A stretch of 64,000 nt of DNA, from assembly GCA_947632025.1 (NCBI GenBank), contig CANRNN010000007.1:1-64000 (forward strand), given 5' to 3'. Each line of letters opens with the position of its first letter. Position 1 is the first letter of the stretch. The position numbers and the translations under genes were made by a program. Positions 51,601 through 58,808 of this stretch are shown here, piece by piece. Origin of the DNA: an uncultured Clostridia bacterium (GTDB taxonomy: Bacteria > Bacillota > Clostridia > Oscillospirales > Ruminococcaceae). Below the pieces are notes generated by a model. It worked only from the letters and a program-made list of their open reading frames with translations. It was not told where the DNA came from and did not search any database.

Positions 51601-53862
51601 TTATTCTGCCGTGAATTTGTTGGGACGCTCTATCCTCTCCTCAATAATTTCACCCTCGTGGCGGTGACACTTCGGACACTCATCGTCGATTATTCCGGTA
51701 AAACCGCAGCAGGGATCGCGGTCGATCGGATGATTTATCGCTCCATAGCCTATCCCCTGTTCTTTCATATAGCGCACTATCTGCTCGAACGCGTCAAGAT
51801 TTTTCAGCGGATCTCCGTCAAGCTCCACATAGCTTATATGACCGCCGTTCGTAAGGGCGTGGAATGGAGCTTCTATGGCTATTTTCTTAAATGCGCTGAT
51901 CTTATAATATACCGGAACATGGAAAGAATTTGTATAATATTCCTTATCCGTGATACCTGCGATCTCTCCGTAGCGCTTCTTGTCGATTGCTATAAATCTT
52001 CCCGAAAGCCCCTCCGCGGGAGTAGCGAGCAGACTGAAATTGAGCTTGGTTTTCTGCGCCTGAGCGTCGACCTTTTCACGCATATGCGTTACTATTTTCA
52101 TACCAAGCGCACGAGCTTCCTCGCTTTCGCCGTGATGCTTTCCTATAAGAGCTATAAGACATTCCGCAAGTCCTATAAATCCGACCGAAAGGGTACCGTG
52201 CTTTAATATCTCGCCGACCTCATCGTTCTCGCCGAGCTTTTCAGAATCTATCCACACGCCCTGCCCCATAAGGAATGGATAATTCTTCACACGCTTTTTG
52301 CTCTGGATTCTGAATCTTTCAAGCAGCTGCGCAAATACAAGCTCCATCATATCGTCAAGAGATTTGAAAAATTTGTCGATATTGCCGGAAGCTTCAATTC
52401 CGAGACGGGGGAGATTTATAGTCGTGAAGCTCAGATTTCCGCGTCCGGGAGTAATTTCTCGCTGCGGGTCATACACGTTTCCGATGACGCGTGTACGGCA
52501 GCCCATATAGCACACCTCGGTGGTATAATCGCCTTCCTTATAATATTGGAAATTGAAAGGTGCGTCAAGGAAACTGAAATTCGGGAACATACGCTTTGCG
52601 GAAGTTTCCATTGCAAGCTTGAACAGATCGTAATTCGGGTCGTTGGGGTTATAATTTACCCCCTCCTTGACCTTGAATATCTGCACGGGGAATATCGGAG
52701 TTTCATTGTTGCCCAGACCCGCCTGTGTCGCCAGCAGCAGATTTTTTACCACCATACGTCCTTCGGGTGACTTGTCCGTTCCGTAATTTATTGACGAGAA
52801 CGGGACTTGCGCACCCGCGCGGGAGTTCATCGTATTAAGGTTGTGGATAAGCGCTTCCATTGCCTGAAAGGTCGCGCGGTCGGTTTCGGCTTGAGCGATT
52901 TTTTCGGCTTCGTCCTGAAGTTTTACAAAATCTCCCTCAAACTCCGAAGCGAGTATCTCCCACTCCTTAGCTTTATAATCGTAATTGTCGCCGAGCTTCG
53001 GATACAGTCCATACTCGGTTTCGATTTTATCCGCAACGGCTTTAAGCTTTTCAAGTATTGAAGAAAAATCTTCTTTCCCGCAGGAATACAAGACAGCTTT
53101 TGCGAGATTGGAAATATACATTCTGCGGTAGGTCTTTTTTACTCCCTCCGCCATAGCGTAATCAAAATTCGGGACGGACTGTCCGCCGTGCTGGTCGTTC
53201 TGATTGGACTGGATAGCTATACACGCAAGCGCGGCATAGCTGGCGATATCGTTCGGCTCACGCAAAAAACCGTGACCTGTCGAAAATCCGTTTTGAAAAA
53301 GTTTCAAAAGGTCTATCTGGCAGCAAGTGGTGGTGAGGGTAAGGAAATCAAGGTCGTGTATATGAATATCGCCCTTGATGTGTGCTTCGGAATGTTCGGG
53401 GTCGAGGACATACATCTCGTTGAACTGCTTCGCGCCCTCGCTTCCGTATTTGAGCATTGTACCCATTGCGGTATCGCCGTCGATATTGGCGTTCTCGCGC
53501 TTGATATCGGAATCCGCCGCCGAGCTGAACGTCAGATCCTCATATATCTTCATAAGCTTGGTATCCATCTCGCGGACGCGTGTTCTTTCCGCTCTGTAGA
53601 GGATATATGCTTTTGCAGTCTTTGCGTGACCCGATTCGATAAGGACGTGTTCGACCATATCCTGAACTTCCTCGACGGACGGGTTTCGCCCGATTATGGT
53701 TTCGGAAAGCTTCTGGCACACCTCGTCGGCAAGCTCCATAGCCTCCTTATAGTCCTTGCCTCCGACAGACTGTGCCGCCTTATAGATAGCGTTTGCTATT
53801 TTTTCGATATTGAACGTCACTTGTCTGCCGTCACGCTTTTTTATCATCGTTATCATTGACAT
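51601..53862 (-). CDS. nrdD: Anaerobic ribonucleoside-triphosphate reductase, atypical C-terminus
   Basis: Class III ribonucleotide reductase, 753 residues. An ATP-cone (KKRDGRQVTFNIEKIANAI, about residues 8-95) leads into the barrel (HIHDLDFLTLTTTCCQID; FSSINYGTD; GRGNLSFTTINLPRLG). Near the end, RDPCCGFTGIIDDECPKCH resembles the zinc site, but the usual first Cys is Asp. The protein then ends in RIERPNKFTAE with no RVxGYL glycyl-radical motif, and no alternative frame restores one. Either the radical glycine is at the unusual CCGFTG, or the end is lost. Promoter at 53959-53987. nrdG follows. Confidence 0.92.
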   Translation of the reverse strand: MSMITMIKKRDGRQVTFNIEKIANAIYKAAQSVGGKDYKEAMELADEVCQKLSETIIGRNPSVEEVQDMVEHVLIESGHAKTAKAYILYRAERTRVREMDTKLMKIYEDLTFSSAADSDIKRENANIDGDTAMGTMLKYGSEGAKQFNEMYVLDPEHSEAHIKGDIHIHDLDFLTLTTTCCQIDLLKLFQNGFSTGHGFLREPNDIASYAALACIAIQSNQNDQHGGQSVPNFDYAMAEGVKKTYRRMYISNLAKAVLYSCGKEDFSSILEKLKAVADKIETEYGLYPKLGDNYDYKAKEWEILASEFEGDFVKLQDEAEKIAQAETDRATFQAMEALIHNLNTMNSRAGAQVPFSSINYGTDKSPEGRMVVKNLLLATQAGLGNNETPIFPVQIFKVKEGVNYNPNDPNYDLFKLAMETSAKRMFPNFSFLDAPFNFQYYKEGDYTTEVCYMGCRTRVIGNVYDPQREITPGRGNLSFTTINLPRLGIEASGNIDKFFKSLDDMMELVFAQLLERFRIQSKKRVKNYPFLMGQGVWIDSEKLGENDEVGEILKHGTLSVGFIGLAECLIALIGKHHGESEEARALGMKIVTHMREKVDAQAQKTKLNFSLLATPAEGLSGRFIAIDKKRYGEIAGITDKEYYTNSFHVPVYYKISAFKKIAIEAPFHALTNGGHISYVELDGDPLKNLDAFEQIVRYMKEQGIGYGAINHPIDRDPCCGFTGIIDDECPKCHRHEGEIIEERIERPNKFTAE

Positions 53863-53958
53863 TTTCTTCCACCTGCTTAATTCTTTTTATTCCTGTGCGA
53901 AACGCAAAAGTTCGTTAAACTTCTCACAATATCTGGTATAAATTCCGCGAACAATTTC

Positions 53959-53987
53959 ATTATACAGTATTTTTCAGACTTTGTCAA
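53959..53987 (-). promoter_or_regulatory. Sigma-A promoter of nrdD
   Basis: Minus strand consensus TTGACA (53987-53982), 17 bases, TATAAT (53964-53959). The leader to nrdD is about 90 bases. Confidence 0.88.
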
Positions 53988-54033
53988 GAGCATTTTCATA
54001 TATATTTCACCAAACTCCGAATTTTGCATAAAA

Positions 54034-54068
54034 AAATACAGCGCTGAATGATCCGGCGCTGTATTTTA
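54034..54068. terminator. Terminator after the 124-residue membrane protein gene
   Basis: AAATACAGCGC (54034-54044) pairs perfectly with GCGCTGTATTT (54056-54066). On the minus strand it is followed by a T-run. Confidence 0.9.
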
Positions 54069-54079
54069 CACACAACTGA

Positions 54080-54454
54080 CTATTTTATCAAGGACTCAAA
54101 ATTTCCGCCTGTAACGGTCATATAATGATTTATGATTATTGCCGTAAGCATGACGTTGAAAACATTCGTTATCGAGATATATGTGATTTTTGTACCTTTA
54201 TTCTTCAGACCTCCCGAAGCCGCACCTATCCACGCCGCAGAAAGCGCCACAGCCGCAACCAGTACGAGAATAGCCCCAAAGAGCTTTATTGGCGCGTGAA
54301 ACAGCCCTGCGACGGCATATTCCATCACGAAATTCGCGAGCGGGACTACCATAAGCGGCAGAACCGCCAAAGCCCACTCCCTGCGCTTCCTTCTGAAATA
54401 AACAAACGCCATCAGCAGAAAAAGTCCGGCGATAACGATACTTTCAATTGCCAT
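54080..54454 (-). CDS. Small four-helix membrane protein, unknown
   Basis: A 124-residue, very hydrophobic protein with four predicted membrane helices: 3-19, 29-50, 56-80 and 92-112. A basic loop, YFRRKRREW, follows the first. I do not recognise a family. GAGGTG lies upstream of the ATG. It is the last gene of the SGNH-DUF4358 operon, 16 bases after the lipoprotein gene, and probably serves the same surface function. Confidence 0.75.
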   Translation of the reverse strand: MAIESIVIAGLFLLMAFVYFRRKRREWALAVLPLMVVPLANFVMEYAVAGLFHAPIKLFGAILVLVAAVALSAAWIGAASGGLKNKGTKITYISITNVFNVMLTAIIINHYMTVTGGNFESLIK

Positions 54455-54470
54455 GATACACCTCGATTTA

Positions 54471-54974
54471 TCAGCCGAGAATTTCCTCCGCCTTTGAATT
54501 ATCTGCGCAAATTGCGTAAATGACCGTATTTCCGTTCATTTTGACAAAGCAATTATCCAATTTGTACATCTCGTCGGGAGTATAGGTTTCGTAAGTAGAG
54601 CGCTGATTCTCGACGCGGGCATCAAGTTTGTCTTTGATGTCGGCGGCTTTTGACTCGTCTTTAGCCACAAATATTCCGAACTCGTCGGGATACGCTCCCG
54701 TAGGGCAGATATAGACCGAATACTCGCTCAGATCGTCTGTGCTTATTCCGAAAAGAGTATCAAGAAGGCTTTCGGAAGCTGCATTCATTTCGGGAAACTC
54801 TACCGTATCGAGCAATGATTGTGTCTTGTCCGAAATGGAAACCGAGTTATCAGTCTGCTTGCTGTTCACTGCGGAACTGTTGTCCGACGAATTTTCCGTT
54901 TTGTTATCACAGCCCGCAAGCATAAGTACTACCGCAAGAGCCGCAGCTGTTATACATTTGTTGATTTTCTTCAT
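54471..54974 (-). CDS. DUF4358 lipoprotein
   Basis: A 167-residue lipoprotein: signal peptide with lipobox LMLAGC (Cys near 22), a short Ser/Asn/Asp linker and a DUF4358 domain. Signs of that domain are the acidic GISTDDLSEYSVYICPTGAY, DEFGIFVAKDESKAADIKDK and a C-terminal VKMNGNTVIYAICADNSKAEE. Such proteins are common in gut Clostridia beside SGNH hydrolases and polysaccharide O-acetylation genes. Exact function unknown. Confidence 0.82.
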   Translation of the reverse strand: MKKINKCITAAALAVVLMLAGCDNKTENSSDNSSAVNSKQTDNSVSISDKTQSLLDTVEFPEMNAASESLLDTLFGISTDDLSEYSVYICPTGAYPDEFGIFVAKDESKAADIKDKLDARVENQRSTYETYTPDEMYKLDNCFVKMNGNTVIYAICADNSKAEEILG

Positions 54975-54989
54975 AAGATTTTCCCCTTT

Positions 54990-55958
54990 TTATGTTTTAG
55001 TTTTTTCATAAAGCCTGCCGAGCAGGTATTTATAAGCACTGCCTTTAAAATGAAGTCCGTCCGCCTCCGCATACGTTCCGTCGAAAAATCCGTCGGTATT
55101 TTTAAGCTCGGAATTCAAATCAAAATATGTGCCGTACTTGCCCGCGAAGCTTCTTATCATAAAATTCATGTTGTCGATAATTCCGTTGGTGATGCCCGAT
55201 TTTGATGCCAAAGAGCTGTCCTTTGTCACAGGCGGGATCGAAATTACCACTATCTCGCTTTTTGGACACGCCTCCTTTAATTTTTCAAGAAACGTTTCGT
55301 ACTGTTTAGCTATAGCGTCCGCATCTGTACCCGCCCCAACTGTGTTAGAACCAAGCATAATGAAAATGCGCTTTGGCTGTTTTTCCTTGGCGTAATCAAC
55401 AGCGCTGCCGCTGTAGGACGCTCTGAACGTTGAATTCATCGCCTTTGACGGGGTATATCCCACCGCAGCCGCGACATTATCCATAGGGATATATTCATAC
55501 AGATAAAGTCCCGTAAAAATGCTGTCGCCGATAAACAGATCGCTCGCGAACCAATCCTCCGGATAAGCTGTCGGTGTGACGGGTGTCCAACTGCTTGATG
55601 AAGTATCTGAACTGTTTGTATCAACAGATTCCTCAGAGCTTTGCGTACTTTGTGAGGACGAGCTTTCCGTACTATATGTATCGGAAGAGCTTTCGGTTTT
55701 TGACGAACTTTCTTCAGAGCTTGAGTACTCAGACTTGTCCGTAGAAACCGATGTATCAGAAACCGTAGAGCTTTCAAAGCTGTCCACATTCTCAGACGGC
55801 TGTGTATTATCAAGGGTTATCTTAAAAATGATAAAGCAGATCGCCAAAATGAGAATTATCGCAATAATATAGATAACGACGACCGCCGTAGGGACCTTTT
55901 CCTTTTTTCTTCTTCTGGGAGGGCGTCTGCCGTTATAATTTCCGTTATACTGCGGCAT
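54990..55958 (-). CDS. Membrane-anchored SGNH/GDSL hydrolase
   Basis: A 322-residue surface hydrolase. A basic N-terminus with PPRRRKKEK precedes one membrane helix (about 25-47), then a Ser/Thr/Glu-rich linker of about 80 residues and the SGNH domain. Catalytic Ser is in FIGDSIFTGL (about residue 145), the Asn block in MLGSNTVGAGTD, and the Asp-His pair in ADGLHF (about 300). Likely an esterase that removes acyl groups from a wall polymer. It opens a three-gene operon with a DUF4358 lipoprotein and a small membrane protein. Confidence 0.88.
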   Translation of the reverse strand: MPQYNGNYNGRRPPRRRKKEKVPTAVVVIYIIAIILILAICFIIFKITLDNTQPSENVDSFESSTVSDTSVSTDKSEYSSSEESSSKTESSSDTYSTESSSSQSTQSSEESVDTNSSDTSSSSWTPVTPTAYPEDWFASDLFIGDSIFTGLYLYEYIPMDNVAAAVGYTPSKAMNSTFRASYSGSAVDYAKEKQPKRIFIMLGSNTVGAGTDADAIAKQYETFLEKLKEACPKSEIVVISIPPVTKDSSLASKSGITNGIIDNMNFMIRSFAGKYGTYFDLNSELKNTDGFFDGTYAEADGLHFKGSAYKYLLGRLYEKTKT

Positions 55959-55997
55959 TTGGAACTTCCTTTCATTATCCTTGTCATTTACTTTAGT

Positions 55998-56026
55998 ATT
56001 ATATCATAGTTTTTCCGAAATTTCAA
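55998..56026 (-). promoter_or_regulatory. Sigma-A promoter of the SGNH hydrolase operon
   Basis: Minus strand TTGAAA (56026-56021), 17 bases, TATAAT (56003-55998), TGA before the -10. Confidence 0.85.
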
Positions 56027-56062
56027 GGGCATTTTTAAATTTTCACAATTTCTTAATAAATT

Positions 56063-56692
56063 TCAAGTGAATTCTTTTCCGTTTTCGAGGAGGATTTTTG
56101 TTCTCATTATCTTAAGATGTGAAATACTCTCGCCTGTTTGCGTCTTGAACGCGTCGAGGACGAGCGTCGGATTTATGTTGAATTCGTTTCCTGCGGGCAG
56201 TCGGAGCGTTATCCTATCGGAAATTTCAACGAAAAGCAGATGCTGTTTCAAATCTACTTGTGTTATTCCTTTTTTGGTTTTTTTCTCGGTGAGGATCTGT
56301 TCCTGTTCTGTAAATTCGCGGAATTTTTTAAGATCCATATCTGCTGTGATCTCATATTCCGCAGCGGCTACATCGGTATTTTTATGCACAGGGACTGTAG
56401 TTTCTATCACCCGAATATCTTCGGGAAGCGCGGCGTTGAGCCTGTCTGTCACCTCACTGTGAGGAATTTCTTCAAGAAGCCGAAAATCCGCAGCTTCGCG
56501 AAGGCTCTCTTGTCCGAGCGACAGCGGCAGCATAAACTGAATGTACAGCCGCGGATTGAATCCCTCTGTGTACCACACCGGCAGCTTTGCACGCTTTATA
56601 GCCCGCTGCATTACGCCGCTCAAATCAAGGTGTGAGATATATTTCGCTCTGTCAAGTTTCGAGAAAAAAACTCTTGTATTAACCGATGGCAC
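56063..56692 (-). CDS. TIGR03936 family (DUF2344) radical-SAM-associated protein
   Basis: About 209 residues. The core FFSKLDRAKYISHLDLSGVM, followed by YTEGFNPR and LPLSLGQES, is typical of DUF2344 proteins, which stand next to or are fused with TIGR03960 radical-SAM enzymes. Proposed role: tRNA or rRNA modification, not settled. I favour the GTG start at 56692 (MPSVNTRVFF), with GGAGG about 11 bases upstream and a 14-base overlap with the radical-SAM gene; the longest open frame starts deeper in that gene. Confidence 0.88.
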   Translation of the reverse strand: MPSVNTRVFFSKLDRAKYISHLDLSGVMQRAIKRAKLPVWYTEGFNPRLYIQFMLPLSLGQESLREAADFRLLEEIPHSEVTDRLNAALPEDIRVIETTVPVHKNTDVAAAEYEITADMDLKKFREFTEQEQILTEKKTKKGITQVDLKQHLLFVEISDRITLRLPAGNEFNINPTLVLDAFKTQTGESISHLKIMRTKILLENGKEFT

Positions 56693-58544
56693 GGCAGATC
56701 TCACCTCCGATTTGCGAAGAAACTCCGCAGTTTGCGCACTTTTCACGGCAATTTTGTGTCGGTATGCCCTCGTGGGCTTTTTTGTTCTCGTTTATAAAAA
56801 ACTCCCTTGAAACAAGATAATTCATATGTGACCAAGGCGCTGTTTCATCATATCCGCGGCGGCGGTTGGCGTAGAATCCCATATCAAGACCGCACTCTGC
56901 GAACGCTTCCTTCCACTTTTCAAAATTGAAATATTCATCCCAACCGTCCAGAACGCAGCCCTTTTTCCAAGCAAGGTAAACCGCCTTTCCGACACGTCTG
57001 TCGCCCCTTGCAAGAACAGCCTCCAGAAGAGATACATCGTATTTCGAGCGCGAAAACGTTATCTTTCTGTCGGTCGCGTAATCCATCAAGAGCTTCTGAC
57101 GGCGCTTTATTTCTTCCTCGCCGAGCTGCGGCTCAAACTCAAACGGCGTGAACGGTTTGGGAATAAAGGTTGAAAGCGACACCGAAACCGACGGGGACTT
57201 TCCCTTTTTTCTGTCGTGATTAGCATAAAACTGCTCTACGACCGACTTTGCGAGGTCATAAATTCCGCGTATATCGTCGTCGGTTTCTGTCGGAAGTCCG
57301 AGCATAAAATACAGCTTCACAGCCGTATAGCCTCCCTCGAACGCTATCCTGACGCCGTCGAGGACGTTTTGTTCGGTTATATTCTTATTGATAACGTCGC
57401 GAAGTCTTTGAGTTCCCGCTTCCGGAGCAAAAGTAAGTCCGCTCTTGCGAACGTCGGTAATTTTCTGAAAGACCTCCTCGCTGAATCTGTCTATTCTGAG
57501 CGATGGCAGAGAAAGATTTATGCCGTTCTTTGAAGTGTACTCCGTAAGTCCCGAAAGCAGTCCTTCAATGTCCTTAAAGTCGCTTGTAGAAAGCGACGAC
57601 AGCGAAACCTCATCATATCCCGTGTTTTCACACAGGCACTTCGTCTGGGAGATTATCGTATCCTTACCCTTTTCGCGGAACGGACGGTAGATGAATCCCG
57701 CCTGACAGAATCTGCACCCGCGTATGCACCCGCGAAGCACTTCCACAACGGCGCGGTTATGCACAATATCGCAGAAAGGCACGACAAAATTTTCGGGAGC
57801 GTATACTTTATCAAAATCACGGATAACACGCTTTTTAACTGTTTTAGGAGCGCCGTTTTTAGCCGTTATTGTTTTCACCGTGCCGTCCTCGTTATAATCA
57901 ACATCATAAAATGACGGGACATATATGCCCTCGATCTTCGCGGCTTCCCTTAAAAACTCATCTTTTGTGGAATTATCTTTCTTACACTGCTCCATCAGTG
58001 CCATAAGCTCCAAATTTACTTCCTCGCCCTCTCCTATCACGAAAATATCGAAAAAGTCGCACAGGGGCTCGGCATTGCACACGCACGGTCCGCCACCCAC
58101 CACTATTGGCGTAAGCTCTTTTCTGTCCGATGCAAGCACGGGTACTCCACCAAGATCAAGCATTTCAAGTATAGTTGTGTAGCAAAGCTCGTACTGTATC
58201 GTGAACCCGATAAAATCAAACTCATTTATCGGATCAAGACTTTCGAGAGCGTAGAGCGGGATATTGCGCTTTCGCATCTGCTCCTCCATATCGGGCAGCG
58301 GCATAAAAACACGTTCGCACCAATAATTCGGGACTTTATTTTTCAGACCGTAGAGTATCTTCATTCCGAGGTGCGACATTCCGATCTCGTATGTATCCGG
58401 AAAGCAGAACGCGAATCTCACATCGACCTCGGACTTATCCTTCATAACCGACCCTGTTTCCCCGCCGATATATCGCGCAGGCTTTTGAATCTCCGGCAAA
58501 AACTCATCAAGTTTTTTCATCATCTCGCTGTTTTTGTAGAGCAT
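56679..58544 (-). CDS. TIGR03960 family radical-SAM protein
   Basis: A 621-residue enzyme with an N-terminal B12-binding-like domain (FCFPDTYEIGMSHLGMKILY; VGGGPCVCNAEPLCDFFD) and a radical-SAM core whose iron-sulfur motif is in RGCIRGCRFCQAGFIYRP (about residue 275). The C-terminal end has CREKCANCG, a further metal-type site. In Clostridia it is paired with DUF2344 and often precedes rng or the L21 gene. Those are not here; the operon ends at 56063. The ribosome site is AGGAG. Confidence 0.92.
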   Translation of the reverse strand: MLYKNSEMMKKLDEFLPEIQKPARYIGGETGSVMKDKSEVDVRFAFCFPDTYEIGMSHLGMKILYGLKNKVPNYWCERVFMPLPDMEEQMRKRNIPLYALESLDPINEFDFIGFTIQYELCYTTILEMLDLGGVPVLASDRKELTPIVVGGGPCVCNAEPLCDFFDIFVIGEGEEVNLELMALMEQCKKDNSTKDEFLREAAKIEGIYVPSFYDVDYNEDGTVKTITAKNGAPKTVKKRVIRDFDKVYAPENFVVPFCDIVHNRAVVEVLRGCIRGCRFCQAGFIYRPFREKGKDTIISQTKCLCENTGYDEVSLSSLSTSDFKDIEGLLSGLTEYTSKNGINLSLPSLRIDRFSEEVFQKITDVRKSGLTFAPEAGTQRLRDVINKNITEQNVLDGVRIAFEGGYTAVKLYFMLGLPTETDDDIRGIYDLAKSVVEQFYANHDRKKGKSPSVSVSLSTFIPKPFTPFEFEPQLGEEEIKRRQKLLMDYATDRKITFSRSKYDVSLLEAVLARGDRRVGKAVYLAWKKGCVLDGWDEYFNFEKWKEAFAECGLDMGFYANRRRGYDETAPWSHMNYLVSREFFINENKKAHEGIPTQNCREKCANCGVSSQIGGEICRAIG

Positions 58545-58607
58545 TTTAATTCTCCTGTTACATTATTTCGTGTACATATCATTTACTTCAAACGAAGATC
58601 ATTTTTT

Positions 58608-58626
58608 ATAGTATACTGTATACTAT
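58608..58626. promoter_or_regulatory. Perfect 19-base palindrome, possible operator
   Basis: ATAGTATAC-T-GTATACTAT, a 9-bp inverted repeat with one central base, lies 64 bases before the TIGR03960 start codon. The spacing and AT-rich symmetry fit a dimeric repressor site of the GntR type. No such repressor gene is nearby. Confidence 0.45.
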
Positions 58627-58634
58627 CACACGAC

Positions 58635-58776
58635 GGCGGGGCGGGCGCTCCCGCTTCGCGGGAGCAAGCCGTAAGCGCAGCAAAACGAGTTCCGTGCTTT
58701 TGCACGGAACTCAGCACCGTGAAACGGTGCCTGCGCTTACGGCTTGGATTTGCAAAGCAAATCCGCCCGCCCCGCC
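58635..58776. repeat. 142-base two-tier cloverleaf of perfect palindromes
   Basis: All helices are perfect. The outer 12 bp (58635-58646 with 58765-58776) enclose three arms: hairpin A GCTCCCGC-TTC-GCGGGAGC (58647-58665); a 15-bp helix (58666-58680 with 58731-58745) that itself carries hairpin B (11 bp, 58687-58712, TTTT loop) and hairpin C GCACCGT-GAA-ACGGTGC (58714-58730); and hairpin D GGATTTGC-AAA-GCAAATCC (58746-58764). Fewer than 25 bases are unpaired. It lies between ftsK and the TIGR03960 gene. It is far beyond a simple terminator and looks like nested small palindromic elements or a structured RNA/DNA element. Confidence 0.9.
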
Positions 58777-58808
58777 CTACCCCCGACGCCGAACCGTGAA
58801 CGGGAAAT

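Noticed and set aside
53925-53938. A single NrdR-like box upstream of nrdD (ACCAGATATTGTG-type)
   Set aside because: NrdR works on paired boxes about three helical turns apart. I see only one imperfect match.
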